From: Xylogone sp. PMI_703
Taxonomy: Eukaryota; Ascomycota; Leotiomycetes
Assembly: GCA_021399445.1 (NCBI GenBank)
Contig: JAJTUQ010000003.1
Span: 1,364,001-1,428,000 of the forward strand
Length of the DNA stretch: 64,000 nucleotides
Direction: 5' to 3'
Made by a program: the position numbers and the translations under genes
Part shown: piece by piece, positions 21,936 to 34,334 of the stretch
Layout of the letters: every line of letters starts with the position of its first letter
Numbering within the stretch: the stretch's first letter is position 1
The notes under the pieces: model-generated
What the model was told of the DNA's origin: nothing
Databases searched by the model: none
Seen by the model: only the letters and a program-made list of their open reading frames with translations

Positions 21936-22610
21936 ATTATCAATTAAATGAGAATACTTATTTGTTTATATGGTTATAGAACGTATCCCAGAAGTTTTGT
22001 GGAAGATATTGGGCGTCTGGATATGAATCGGTTGATTCCCATGCGATGAGAAGAATCATGGGGGGTCGTCTCCTCACGACCTAGAATCCTTATTGGCCGA
22101 AGGGTTATCGCAGCCCATTTCGCCCAGCCTTCACGGGTAGAGATACGAGTTGAGCTCTTCGTACTGAATGTTCTCCGTGGATTGAAATTGGTGTCTCATG
22201 TTACGGAGGTGATGACGACTTCTCGAACCCATATGCCTCGACGGCAATCTCGGACACACGGTATTGAAAAGGGAGTATCATTATGGACTCTTAATACGGT
22301 TGAGTGACAAGATGAAGTATGACTTAATAAACGAAGAGATCAATAACATTTCAAACGTGTATGTTTAATATTAATTTGGCGTTCTGAGAATAAAATTCAA
22401 AGTGTCTGGAGTTCGGATATGTAAAACCTCTAATCGGCCTCCAAATATATCATTATATGAAGTGAAGCTTGGAGCTAACGAATAGATGTTGAATATATAT
22501 AAGATTTATTATTCATACAAAAAGTGTATATATCTTTGATGCAGGAGTACCCTGCCTCGTCCACTATAAGACTGCTCACAGCTTTGACTGAATAGAAAGT
22601 TATATATCAG
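21936..22610. other. Intergenic region, SDR promoter and regulator 3' flank
   Basis: About 675 bases between two minus-strand genes. Nothing beyond presumed promoter and 3' untranslated sequence is recognised. Confidence 0.4.
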
Positions 22611-25290
22611 TCAAACGTTATAAAGCATTCCACCTGGAACATCGTTTGGTATTGGCATTATCTGATGATAAACTCCATCCATGTCATTATCGAAGGTAGT
22701 AAAGAGAGATTGAAAGGCATTTTCGGAAATCGAGAAACCTGGACTTAGAAGCTGGTCTACATTGTTAAAGCATGGGGAGTCATTCATCCAAATTGGAGCC
22801 GCCTGGTTGTCTAATAAGGTGTTCGACTCAGGAACGTGCTGTATAGGGAGGTGGCTAAAATCCTGAACCAGCGCCCGATCTGATTGTGGATCTTTCTTCT
22901 CTAGGTTGTGATCGCTTGTATCAGTACCAGGCTGAGCTCCTTTATGATGAAGATTGCCGGAGGGTTTCTCTATTTGGGTTGATATCGAAATATTAGATTT
23001 ATCAAGTATAGCTTGGGCGCGGGAGAATAATCGGTATATAACGCTCGCACTCCAGTAAGTATCGCGAAGCTGTGAAAGAATCAGCATACACAGACTAAGT
23101 TTATTACTAGCTAATCCACGGCGCAGTGGTGCGGTTGATTTGCAGTCGAAAAGGTGAATTTGCATGGCAGGAATAATGGTAGTAATCCTAGTTGATGTGA
23201 TTGATGATCAGTGCTGCTCTTGGAAACGGAGAAAAGAAAGTTCACCACATACATCATGGGCTTGAGGAAGTGTACGGCGTTGAGATCAATTATCTTCTCT
23301 AGAATAGCGTTTGTATTAGAAGCGGATGTTCTCGCTTTATCCAATGCCATTTTCTCCCAAGGAGACTGTCCCTCGAATGGCAGATCTGTAGGTTTGCCGA
23401 AGACATACGGGCGATAGAGGACTGCTACAGTGGCTCTACGGTAAAGTTAGCGAGGGCAGCATAAATATGAGCTCGATAACAATTACTCATAAAATAGCTC
23501 AACATGATGCCCATGAAGACGGATAAGGTCATTTGTATCATCATTGTGAAATTCTTGGAGCTTGCAGTATTGTAGCTCCTTTGCAGAGTTGTCGATATCT
23601 TCTGCCGATGGCTTCGGACCATTTACGCGATAATGAATACGGAGTATCCTCCCAAGAGTGGTACTGATTTCAACGAGACGGATCCACATTTTTGCTAATG
23701 TTTCTGATCCTGAAGGAATGAACCTTTGCTTGGTTTCGATTGGGATGGTACTAAGGTCATTGAGAATATCTTCGGCTTCAGGAGAGGGTATGTCACAGTC
23801 TTCCTGGTGAATGCGCATGGGACGGCCCTTAGCCAGTGAGAGCCATCGATCTCTAACTACACATGACCACCAGATACGCCGAATCAAAGGCTGCTGTGAC
23901 TCTGGAAGACGTTGGCTACGATTATCCAAGCGTGGACACCGATGGAGACCAAGAGTCTGCGAGAGCGTGATGGCAATACCAATCCAATAGGATGCGCCAG
24001 TATGTTCTTGTGGATCGCTATACCAGAAGCCCATCAATATCACCGACTGTATTAGCACAAGTTTATCCGTACCATGGTCAACGTCGTAGAGAGACTGAGA
24101 GATCTTTAGCGTTAATATCTAATGAAGGAGAGATTTACTAACCTTCGCACGTTTGTACATTGCGGTCTTTACAGCCTTCCTTGAGAGAAATCCAGCTCTT
24201 TGTAACACATCTGATTCCACGTACTTGAAAGGATAGCAAAAGTTAGTATTATGTCTCACGTATTGGGAATGAATCCACCGACATTTGCAGCTGCAAGGAG
24301 CATACTCCAAAATAGTAACAGGCTAATATTCTGCCGGCCATTGTTGGCATACTCGGTTAAAAAAGAAGCTGCATCAACCACTGGCAAGAAAAAGTGAACA
24401 TGGTGGAAGTAGCAACGGATCAACTCGTCACAGAAATCATCTGGAAGAATATCAAACGCGCCCTGCTGACGTAAATATTCTACCTCATGAGGTTTCCAGG
24501 AGTTGCCCGATTCCTTTGGCCGTAAGTAAGGCGTTGCATCTTGAGGGTCTTTTGGATGGCATAAATCATAGACAAAGAAGCGTGTCCCTCTCCTGTCACC
24601 TAGTAAAAGTTAACTCAGATCACCCCCGGCGCAAGAGGCCTACCTATATAAGAGAGAGAACTGTCATCAGGTAAGACTTCATCGACATCAACTGGGCCAG
24701 CAAGGCCAGGATCGCGAGCATCTCCAACATTCACAGGGCTATTCTCCGAGACTAACAGTGTCTGTTCGTTGGGAGTCCCGGTAAACTGAGAGTTCGACTC
24801 CCTAGCATTGTGAAGTGTCGGGGACGTATCACCATCGATTCGGGAAGCATGACCTGCCGGACTGGCTACTGCGGTTCTCCAATTAGCACATTCTGATACG
24901 TCTATAGAATGCAATGGAGCCTATTCACTTTGATCAATAGAGCCATCCTTGCTTTTGGATTGCGAGGGCGGTAATGTAGTGCGAGGTCTCCGGGGCCTTC
25001 CACATTCGGATTTCGAATTAGTTATGGCCATCACCAGCCAACTATGAAAGAAAGCGCCTTGCAGCTTCTTACCGGTGCTTCTTGCGTGGTAGCACCTCGC
25101 AGGTAGCAACCTCATGCAAGCAATTCGAGCATGGAATACCCGTCCTTGTTACATCACAGCGCACTTTACGATGATTGCATGCCCGGCATGCCACTCGTGA
25201 GCGAACTCGCGGGGTCGGTTTGTTTGTAGGTTCACGCCCTGTCTCAGCAGGGCGAATACCGTGGGCGACGAGCTCGTCAGTATCGGCCAT
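22611..25290 (-). CDS. Zn2Cys6 transcription factor (CTF1-beta/xylanase-regulator type) with an in-frame TAG
   Basis: Large nuclear regulator of about 780-790 residues with an N-terminal zinc cluster and a PF04082-type fungal regulatory domain. Exons: 25290-25073, 25041-24644, 24599-24283, 24223-24143, 24094-23487, 23435-23253 and 23187-22611. The cluster reads ACRACNHRKVRCDVTRTGIPC then CLHEVATC. The regulatory domain shows FHHVHFFLPVVD, RAGFLSRK, YKRAKSLYD, GIAITLSQTLGLHR and RRIWWSCVVRDRW, as in cutinase transcription factor 1 beta relatives. One TAG (24921-24923) interrupts exon 2 in frame. A 27-nt (24928-24902) or 36-nt (24928-24893) GT-AG intron would remove it in frame, but both are unusually short; a CAG-to-TAG nonsense change is the alternative. 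Divergent from an MFS carrier. Confidence 0.83.
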
Positions 25291-25978
25291 AAGATTCGAT
25301 AGCAGGGAGGGCCTCCTGAAGTTTGCCGCGGCAGAAAAGCGCAAGTCTTTATACTCGCAGCCGGGCAACGTTAGGAAAAACTGTACTTTCCCCAGTTCCC
25401 CGCAAATCTCCCCGCAATTCCAGATCGGGCTTGAACGTGTACACACAGAAGCTGGGGATCATGGTATGCCAACAGAGAATGTGCGGAGTAGCTGTGCCAA
25501 AGCAACTTGGAGACTGGCGAGTAGGAGCAAGATGGAAAATTGCCGAGTTGTCTCGATTAGGCAAGTATACGAGCTGAGACTCGTAAGAAATCATCACGTG
25601 ATGTGAGATCGATCTCAACCGCGGGCAATTCGGCAATCATTTACGGAGCCTGATTGGTCAGTGTCACTCCCCAGCTTACAGAAGCCATTTCCCCATATTT
25701 CCTCCACGAAGCCCCAGGATCGTACAGGCACCGTGGTTTCAACCCTGCATTAAGTACTCTCCAGACTACGAATTATTATCGTCCGATGACCGCCGTAATA
25801 TCGGCCGCAGAATAGTGCATAGCGTTTGTGAAAATGCCAAGGAGCCCTTGAAAATTCTGATTAAAACATCCGCTGTCAACCCACCATCCTGGCAAGCCTC
25901 TTACCGTCCTGCAAATGCCGACTGCCTCTGTCATCCTCGCCTCTTACGGCTCTGCGGCTCAACGAAAAGCAGGGAAGG
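25291..25978. promoter_or_regulatory. Divergent promoter with two abutting perfect palindromes
   Basis: Shared upstream region of the Zn2Cys6 regulator and the MFS carrier. CATCACGTGATG (25592-25603) is a perfect 12-bp palindrome centred on the bHLH E-box CACGTG. It is followed with no gap by TGAGATCGATCTCA (25604-25617), a perfect 14-bp palindrome. Just downstream are CCGCGG and a CGG-N10-CGG arrangement (25637-25652), possible zinc-cluster half-sites, and an ATTGG (reverse CCAAT) near 25655. These point to regulated divergent expression; the binding proteins are unknown. Confidence 0.6.
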
Positions 25979-27598
25979 ATGGCCCCTCAGGATGAAGTGA
26001 AGCGCGATATTGAGGAGCTTGAAGGGATTGATGATCTGGATATAGCTAAAGATGCCGCCGACACAATAGATTACGAGGCTGAAAGGCGCCTTGTGCGAAA
26101 GCTTGACTTCTGGCAAGAGAGCAAATTGTCTCGCACAGAAGGTTGTCGAGAGGACTAATTGTAGTGAACAGGATCGTCCCTCTCATGATGGTGACATATA
26201 CCCTGCAGAGCTATGATAAGGGTATTATGAGCGCCGCAACTCAGTTCGGTTTCAATACCGATCTTGGTCTCACTACTGTCATCGGCTACAAAAGCGACGG
26301 AACTCCCATCACTGATAATCACAAATATTCCGATGCCGCGATGATGTTCTACATCGGCTACTTGTGCGGCACATATCCGATGATGTATCTTTCGCAACGC
26401 TTCTCAACGTCTCGGGTTCTGTCTTCGGCTGTATTCTTGTGGGGTATAGTTTTACTATCAACTGTTGGATGCTACAATTACACAGGAATCATGCTAAATC
26501 GTTTCTTCCTTGGCTTTCTCGAGTCTGCCGTGGCTCCAGCTTTTACTGTCTTCATAACTTTCTGGTGGAAGAGAGAAGAGCAGGCATTGCGAGTTGGCCT
26601 TTGGTATTGCTGCGTAGGCGTAGCAACGACTATCTCGCCTCTCATTAATTACGGTTTGGGCCAAATTAGCAGCTCTCTCGCTCCTTGGAAGCCGCTCTTT
26701 TTAGTTCTTGGGGCGGTAACTGTCCTATGGTCCACTGTTCTCTTCATTGCTCTTCCTGATAACCCTTTGACTACTAAGGGTCTGAATGAGGCGGAAAGAG
26801 AGATTGCCATTCGCCGTCTGAGACATAATAATGCCGGTACAATCAGCCATACTTTCAACAGGAGCCAGTTTTTCGAAGCGTTCCGTGATCTAAAACTTTA
26901 CAGTTGTACATTAATTATTCTCCTCACAGGAGTCCCATCTGGTGCTCTTGGAACCTTCGGCACCATTGTCATCAATGGTTTTGGTTTCAACCATTTTGAC
27001 TCCCTCGCCTTAACCTGTCCCATTGGCGCCGTTACTGCGCTTGCTATCCTAACTGTAGGCTACGTAACAAGGAAGTTCAACAATGCCCGTTACTTATCGA
27101 TTATCATCTGTGCTTTGATTTCAATAACCGGAACACTTATCTGTTTAGTAGCACCACGAAATGATCGAGGGCTCCTGTTCGCTGGCATTTTCCTCGTGGC
27201 CGTACAAGTTGCTGCTGGTGGACTGGCGGTATCTCTGGCAGCGTCAAATGTTGCCGGACATACAAGTGAGTGCACAACATTATCCTTAGGTTGACTGAGA
27301 TATACTAACTAGATTAGAAAAAGCCACGGTTAGTGCAACAACTTTCGTAGGATACTGCGTTGGAAATGTCGTTGGACCCGAGATTTTTGGCGCTTCTCCT
27401 GGACCAGAATACCGTGCTGGTTTCATAGGAAGCTGCATTTGCCTATGTTGTGTGGTCGTCATAGCTACCCTTACCTACATAATGCTTCGAAGAGAGAACA
27501 CAAAGCGAAATAAAAGAGTAGGTGGGCATCCTAGCTTACGCACTATTGACGAGGACTTTTCAGATATGCAGAACCAACACTTTAGATACGTGTTGTAG
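25979..27598 (+). CDS. MFS anion:cation symporter, Dal5 allantoate-permease type
   Basis: Plasma-membrane uptake carrier of the ACS/Dal5 group, which take up organic anions such as allantoate, nicotinate or pantothenate. Three exons, 25979-26127, 26172-27265 and 27318-27598, give 507 residues. The N-terminal cytosolic part carries ERRLVRKLDFW, the usual lead-in to TM1. The family region LQSYDKGIMSAATQFG, the NRFFLGFLES motif before TM5 and FWWKREEQALRVGLWY are clear. The first intron has a weak GTCTCG donor but a good branch site (GACTAAT) and an AACAG acceptor. The C-terminal tail is charged. Divergent from a Zn2Cys6 regulator and followed by an asaB-like oxygenase on the same strand. Substrate unknown. 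Confidence 0.9.
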
Positions 27599-28180
27599 GC
27601 AATTAAATGAATTCAGAAGGAACAAAATAGCAGTTGGTAATCCAAGAAGATACCATTGGCGCATTGCTGCTTGATTGAACAAAGAGACATGGAATACTTG
27701 TTCAAAGTGTGATATGACCTCCATTGGCGAAAAAAAGAAATGCGGTATAACACTCACGGGTATCTATGGGTCCGGCACTATCGAGACACAGTTCCAAACG
27801 ATCAAGATCAATCTATTGCCGTGTAAAGCTGAGTGGGCATCTCGACCTTCCCATCCTGTGAGCTGGCTTACGAAGACTCTATCCCCGTGCTCGAAACCCA
27901 GGCTCTTCGCCTTCTAAACTGCAATATCGTTTCAAACCCGAGCATCAAGAATATCCAAGTAGATTATTATAAACATAATTATTGATATTGTTTATATCTG
28001 CCTTAATTTCCCCTAATAGCTTTACCTGACGATATATGTCGGCAATATCCCCCCGAACTACGACGGTATTGCCCCACTTCCCCATAAACACTCTCCGCCC
28101 CACTACATTATAAAGATGAGTGACCCATGCCGTCTGTAAAGCATAATCGGTGTATTGAAGTCCTTTACGGGAATAATAGG
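27599..28180. other. Intergenic region between MFS carrier and asaB-like gene
   Basis: About 580 bases holding the carrier's 3' flank and the promoter of the asaB-like gene. No gene or repeat is recognised. Confidence 0.4.
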
Positions 28181-29089
28181 ATGGCGATAATGAAGCAAGC
28201 AAATACTAGTGACGAAGGAGACGTTCAAACAACAGTTAAATATTTACGGCCTGGCTCAAAGAATATACGGTATTTCAGCAAAGGTATTGAAGTGAATATC
28301 GGCGAGTATGAGGACGTACCGGTTGCCGTACACAATGCACGACCTAGTAAGGAGGAATATACACTAGATAATGGAGGATTCACTTTAGTGGAGCACGATT
28401 CCGAAGTATATCAGAAAACTGCATGGCTCTGAATGAACGACCCTGACTGACTCTGCCAGGTCACCGATTTTCACTCTCGACAGCAATTAGATGATATCTA
28501 TACTTCTGAAATTGCAGATTTGGTCAAAGGTCTTACCGGGGCTGATGATGTAGTAATCTACAGCCCACCAGTACTTCGTCAAACCGAGGCCGAAATTGGG
28601 TCAACGCATCAACCTCGAGCAGCAGACGTGCATACGGATTATTCACCAGCATACGGAGAGGCTGCTGCACGAGAACGCAAGCGCGAAGGTATGGAATACT
28701 CACGATGCGCATTAGTGAATGTCTGGCGTGCATTGTCACCTCCTCCACAAGACTGGCCTCTTGCAGTCATAGATGCACGTTCTGTCACTGGCGACGAAGG
28801 CGTACCGTATCCCATGATCATCGTCGATAAGATTCCCGAGACACTACCAATTGTGCCCCAGCCGCCTTATACCATTGAAGGCGCGAATTTTTGTTACAGT
28901 CCGGGCCACAAGTGGTGTTATTTCAAGGATATGAATATTAATGAAGTGCTTGTATTTAAGCTGTATGATTCTGATAAAGATCGTGGGTTACAGAGTTGGA
29001 GATGTCCACATACGGCTTTCTTTAATCCTACAAAGGGGAGTATTCCTAGAGAAAGTGTAGAAGTGAGGACTATTTGTTATTTTAAATGA
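28181..29089 (+). CDS. asaB/CmcJ-like hydroxylase/desaturase
   Basis: 284-residue protein of the fungal family that includes AsaB of the aspergillic acid-type pathway, GA4 desaturase-like proteins and bacterial CmcJ; members act as oxygenases or desaturases on secondary metabolites. Exons 28181-28405 and 28460-29089 join HDSE to VTDFHSRQQ. The start MAIMKQANTSDEGDVQTT matches the family opening, so the frame upstream of it was discarded. The conserved block ADVHTDYSP (His-x-Asp) and the later RCPHTAFFNP supply a plausible facial iron triad as in 2-oxoglutarate enzymes. NVWRALSPPPQDWPLAVIDA is also family-typical. Flanked by an MFS carrier and two zinc-cluster regulators, it is the only enzyme of that set. 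The substrate is unknown. Confidence 0.88.
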
Positions 29090-29610
29090 GAAACTGGAAG
29101 AGGGAGTGTTTTATAATGCAGCTCTTCGATTACCCCGGTGTACTTCCACTCGCCGTACTGTGATTGCTCTTTAGACTGGAGCTGTAACCTCTCAACTTGG
29201 GATTGGCGAAGCCACTTCATAGCCGATACACATTCACTCCTTTTCGGTTTTTATGTAATATTTCAGCATTATTTGGAAGGCAATGTCCTCAACTTTCTAC
29301 TGCTTCAGTTGGATACTTTGAAGAGTAAGCTTGATCCAATAACATCAATCAACTACTTCATAACTTTGCAATGCTTGTCCGCGGGGAAAACCTACTAGAT
29401 CTGGCATAGCGCAGAGCTTATCACAGACCTTGTGGTGGAGCTGTCGATAAGAAGCTTGCAACAAGTTAAAATGGAGCACAGCGCCTTGGTGGCTTCCTCG
29501 AGCCCTTGCCGGCATGAAGCTGGAGGCTTCATGATGCGGGATTTATTACAAAACGCTCGTTTCATATTTGTACGACTGATACTATTGCACGGCTATCGTA
29601 TGTTACTATA
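29090..29610. other. Intergenic region upstream of Zn2Cys6 regulator
   Basis: About 520 bases without a supported gene; presumed terminator of the asaB-like gene and promoter of the regulator. No repeats noticed. Confidence 0.4.
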
Positions 29611-31177
29611 ATGACAACCAGATCTCATCATGGCTGTGCTCGTTGCAAGCGGCGTCGTCAGAAGTGCGACGAGAAGAGACCGAGCTGTGGTCGCTGTGCG
29701 CAAGCAGATAGTTCTTGCGAGTACCTAATCAACTTGAAATGGAATGGCCGAGTTCCCAGGAGATTGTCGGTGTCGCGCACAAAGAAAGGGTCAGGATTTA
29801 TTGAGCAGAAGATACCTGATCTAGAGGACTACACCCCGTTACCGCCAGACCAAGAGCCTCGGCCAGCTACTGCAGAACCGATGCACATACTCGAATTGGA
29901 TCCATTAGATGCGCTTCCCTCGAGAGAGAAGGCCCTGTTGCACCACTTCGTGACGAACACCTCAAGGATAGCAAGTCATGCTCATATACGCGAGCAAGCC
30001 TGTCGTCAAATATTATCAATGGCACTTCAGATTCCATCGTTGATGTATGCGACAATGGCTCTTTCAGCCCTTCACCAGTCAACATTGCTCAACGGTGTTC
30101 CTGATCACTTCATTCCCGAGGAGGTAGTCCGAGATCTATCATGCATGAGTCTGCGACATCTACGGCGGGAGCTCCAGAGCAATGATGCTAATATTAGAGA
30201 GTATCTACTGAATACTGTGAGGACTCTTTGTGTCTGTGAAATCTATTCTGGCAAAGCGGATTCTTCTTGGCGCATCCATGTGGATGGCGCGAGGGCAATT
30301 CTAGAATCTTTACAGCAGACGCAGGACAAATACATCAAAGAGGAGCCCAGAAATTGGTTGATTGCTAGGTGGTACGAATCCATGGAAGCTTTATCTGCAT
30401 TAACCAATCAATATTCTTTGAAAGTGAATGCTGAAGGGGGAGGAGCCACTAAAGTTGTAACATCCACGATAGCTGAAAACGAATATGCCCTTGACATATA
30501 TGCAGGATATTCGTCCGATCTCAATCTGATCTTAAGAGAAATAGGTATATTGGAATGGAGGTTTCGATATTGCAGTGAGAAGGGAGGCAGCAATTCATCA
30601 AGCTCTCAGAAGACGCTGCAGACTGAAGCGCGTCGACTCGAGGATATCGTGTGGAGGATGATTCATCGAGATCGTGACGAGGGATTGAAGATCTCGACTG
30701 CACTTGTTCTGAACAATGATGAAATCCGGCAATTCAGTGCTTGTAATACGGCATATCAATATTCGGCTTTGATTCATATCTATCGGAGACTTTGCAAGAT
30801 GGATTCTAACTCAACAAACGTCCAGACTTGTGTAAGGAGAATCTTAGATGCTGTTTGTGGGGTTTTGCCCATACTTCCATTATCACCATGGGCGCTCCTT
30901 ACAACCCCAATATTTACAGCTGGGTAAGCAATTGTTCTAAGAATTTCTATTCATTGCGACCTGCTTCAGGGAAAGTGACTAATATATTTTCTAAAGCTGT
31001 GAAGCAGTTGGTGAGGATCGAGATTTAGTAAAAGACTTATTACTCAAACTCTATAACACCCTGCGAATACGAAACATTTATAGAGCAATCAATATCCTGG
31101 AAGGTCGTTGGAATAGGCCAATAAGTGAAGGTGAGAAAGATTCCAGAACACTTATATTGTGCATAGCTGATTATTGA
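29611..31177 (+). CDS. Zn2Cys6 transcription factor
   Basis: 497-residue nuclear regulator. The zinc cluster is at the N-terminus (GCARCKRRRQKCDEKRPSC then GRCAQADSSC, residues 9-37) with six cysteines in canonical spacing, followed by a basic linker with NGRVPRR and the helical fungal regulatory domain (EKALLHHFVTNTS, MALSALH, LLNTVRTLCVCEIYSG). A 73-nt intron, 30924-30996, joins TIFTAG to CEAVGEDRDLVK; the second exon ends at 31177. The last residues (SEGEKDSRTLILCIADY) are less typical, so a further splice near 31127 cannot be excluded. It lies directly downstream of the asaB-like gene on the same strand and could regulate it. Confidence 0.87.
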
Positions 31178-31392
31178 AAGCAGTTAATGACACTGACTTA
31201 TTAATGGATTTTTTGCCATATTAGGCAAACCTAATGCTTGCCGAAAGTGGAAGGTTGAGGAGAAACACATGCATAGCACTAATAAAAAGTCGGCTAGACC
31301 ATACTTCCGTATGCTATATACCTTTGCAAAAGGCCACTACCATTTAAAGATCTTTGGGCCTAAAGGCGTTGCACTCATTGAGACATTAAATC

Positions 31393-32274
31393 ATGACTGT
31401 CCGAGTATCCACACGTATCAGTATTCAATGGCCTCCAGAGCCTGAAAATGAGCCTACCGATACTCTCGTCATAAGTGTTGGTGAATACTATGTCGACTTA
31501 AGGGTGTTGAAAAGCGACCAGACACTTGATTGGGGTTTAGCAGGGAAGAGAATCAAACTTTCAGAGGATCCATGTATGTAACTCCTGGTTCTTCCTTGCT
31601 TTATTCCTACTCTAGCTCTTCTATTGATGACTCTACGTGCTGGCGCTTCTTTATCGTTCTACGGACTGACATGCATTTCCGTAGTAAGAGTGAAGTTTAC
31701 TCACTCTGTTGATTCTCATAATGCGGGTGGAAGTAAGGAAAAAGCTGAAGAAGACGTCGGGGAATTTACGAAGCTTCCTAACGGTGACGACTTAGAAATT
31801 GGAGAAATGCCTGCTCCGCATCTCGGAGGGAGTATTAGGCCGTACAGGGAAGTATGGAGAGAGCTCAATGCCCATGGTACGACTGAGAATGAGAATTGGA
31901 TTTTAGAAAATGTAAATGACGATGGTACAACCGGCCAGAACACATCTATCACAAAAACCTTTTATGCTAGAGCTGGATGTTTCTTCCTTGGACTTCGCCA
32001 AATTGAGAGGGTACGGAGCGAGGGGTTGAACGGCAGCTCTAATAACGTCTGTTTCTCCGCTATTCGCCAGGATTTTGACTCACAAGCCAATTGTTGGAGT
32101 ACGAAGTATCGTATAGGCCGTGTCGATGGGCTATGGGACGTGTCTAGCGGGCAAGATATTGCGATCAGGAATATGGACAGAACCGGAGTATGGCAAGCTG
32201 GAGACAAGGTCGTGATTGTGAATAATACGGATGGAAAGGAAGAGACCTATGTTGTTAGAGCAGTGAGCAAATAG
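31393..32274 (+). CDS. HRI1: HRI1 family protein
   Basis: 254-residue homologue of yeast Hri1, a conserved ascomycete protein of lipocalin-like fold reported to interact with Hrr25 kinase; its biochemical role is not settled. Two exons, 31393-31573 and 31691-32274. The first half carries STRISIQWPPEPENEPTDT and VDLRVLKSD with LDWGLAGK; the second carries KFTHSVDS, the NGDDLEIGEM block and PYREVWREL, and ends with IRNMDRTGVWQAGDKVVIV. These are the family's recognisable landmarks. The intron acceptor was chosen at 31690 to keep KFTHSVDS in frame. A housekeeping-type gene between two accessory-looking blocks. Confidence 0.85.
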
Positions 32275-32346
32275 GTTCTATTAGTAAATGTAAACCGCAT
32301 TCATTAATGTTAGGTGAGTAGATTGCTCAACAGTACATCTAATGCC

Positions 32347-34334
32347 CTATACATCTCCTTCGTGCTTATCACTAATAATCTGTCCACTAAAACTGCTCTC
32401 CACCCACGTATTCTGCAACGAAGTATTGCCAGGTTCCAATCCATCTATACGTTTCATATACAAAGGTCGTGAGCTGCGTAGTCTCGCGCCATATTTCTGG
32501 AGGAGAAGGTAGACGGGTATCACACCAAAAGCACAAATTATACATTGGGCGGCAAATGTCCAAGTGTAGCCTAAAAGACAGCTCGTTAGCAATTGATTGA
32601 CGGATTTTTGACTAGTGTCTCACCTGAGTATTCAACCCAGTAGAATATAAACCAAGGATTTATGAACGCCGAGAGCTGAATTTCACCATTTCATTAGCAT
32701 TGAATTCAACCTCTTTGTAATAATACCTGAAGGCTATGAAGGGGCGGAATACATTAATGATTACAGAATAAAACGTAATAACTTCGTTCGCATAATCTGG
32801 ATAATTGTCCACGATATATGCTGATAAAACCGTGTTCCCCGTTTGTAATCCGAGAGCATCTAATGATATTGTTAGTATTCTCCCGCTAGATATCTGCAAA
32901 CAATGTACTAGGACCTACACAAGAAGAAAGCTATCTGGCCCGTCATCCAATGCCAGCTCTTATCAACGGAGAGACCCCAGAGGACCAATCCGACTGATGA
33001 AATGATTGCGGCTGGAAGACCAAGCCAAAGTCGCATTTCTGGGACTCTCTTACCCCCATTCCTACGCGTTAAATATATCATCATCTTATCGCTTAAGTTC
33101 CCTGAGCAGACTATTTCGGCAGCAAGAAGACCAACTAGGAGGCCAATGAGGAGAAGTCCTTGGACTCTGGGGCTATCGTCAATATACGCATCGGGAACCA
33201 GCGTCATAATAGCAACAATCCTTTTGTAGCTGTCAGTTAAATTTGTCTTTGCATACCTCATGATACCGAGCATGTTAGGATCTTACTTACCACCAATACT
33301 GGAAAAAACAATATGAAATTATGCTAATAACTATAGTTGGATACTTCAGAAGATGAAAAAACTGAACGATTGTAGTCCATGGTTTTGGATGCGCCACGCC
33401 AGGAATCCTGCGGATATTCTGGTTGAGAGTCAGACTTCTCCGAAATCGATGTAATTATTGGAGATCTTACAAAGTAACCCAACTGCTTAGTTCTTGGAAT
33501 ATCAATGTTCACGATGTTGGAAGAGTTCTCTGCTATTATGACAGCCGCTCGTGGGTAGAGAGTCTCAGGGAGCAGCAGACACTGTAGAACGAGCAAGATG
33601 GCGAATAAAATCGTAACATGATACGCAACCCATTCCTCAGCATCTGCGAGGAGGCCACCAACTATATTAACCAATCAGTATATTAATCCGGCCAGCACCT
33701 ACTAGCAGATGGACTTACAAACACCCCCGAGAACCGTCCCGCAATTGGCAGCAATTGTCCACATTCCAACTCTCAGTCCTCTTTCATGCTCCCATGAGAT
33801 GTCGTTGATAATGACTAGACCAATATTTGCGGATGGGCCAGCCCCTAGGCCTTGGAAAAGCCTAGCCGCCATATATCCACTGAATTTGATATTCTTTAGT
33901 GACGTACATCCAGTCGCAACAACGGCGACAGCGGTGCTAATTATCAGAATGGGGCGTCGTCCATAAGTGTCAGCCAATGCTCCGGCTAGGAGCGGCCCTA
34001 CAGCAAGACCGAGACATGGAATCGCAAAACTCCAGCTGACCTGTGAATAGTTGATGTTCAATTGCTCCTGCAAGAATGCGAAGGAAGGAATAGGCGCGGT
34101 GGTAAAATAAGTCAGCATAAAGTAGCTGTAGATGACGATAAAGATACATATAGATTTGTGAAATAAAGTCCAGTTCAGCGGATCGTATTTGTCGGTAGTT
34201 GGAGTTGGCACTAAAGGGCGACCCGATGGGTCCAGCCTGATGGGCTGTGAAACAGTCTCCTTGGCATAGTCTGTATTGACCGTGACTGGCGGTGCTCCCG
34301 TTTTGGTTTCCATCTCGCAGAGCAGACTTAGCAT
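32347..34334 (-). CDS. MFS drug:H+ antiporter (DHA1) family transporter
   Basis: Plasma-membrane exporter of 539 residues built from seven exons: 34334-33719, 33661-33471, 33418-33291, 33220-32919, 32859-32753, 32675-32624 and 32570-32347. The N-terminal tail contains KYDPLNWTLFHK, the DPLNW signature of fungal DHA1 carriers; motif A appears as GALADTYGRRPILI and motif C-like sequence follows. Exon joins restore WTTIVQFFHLLKYP, QYWWIVAIMTLVPDAY, FFLYALGLQTGN and INLSAFINPWFIFYW. A second in-frame ATG at 34313 is an equally possible start. Divergent from a cytochrome P450 gene across about 590 bases, so export of a P450 product or detoxification is a reasonable inference. Confidence 0.86.
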
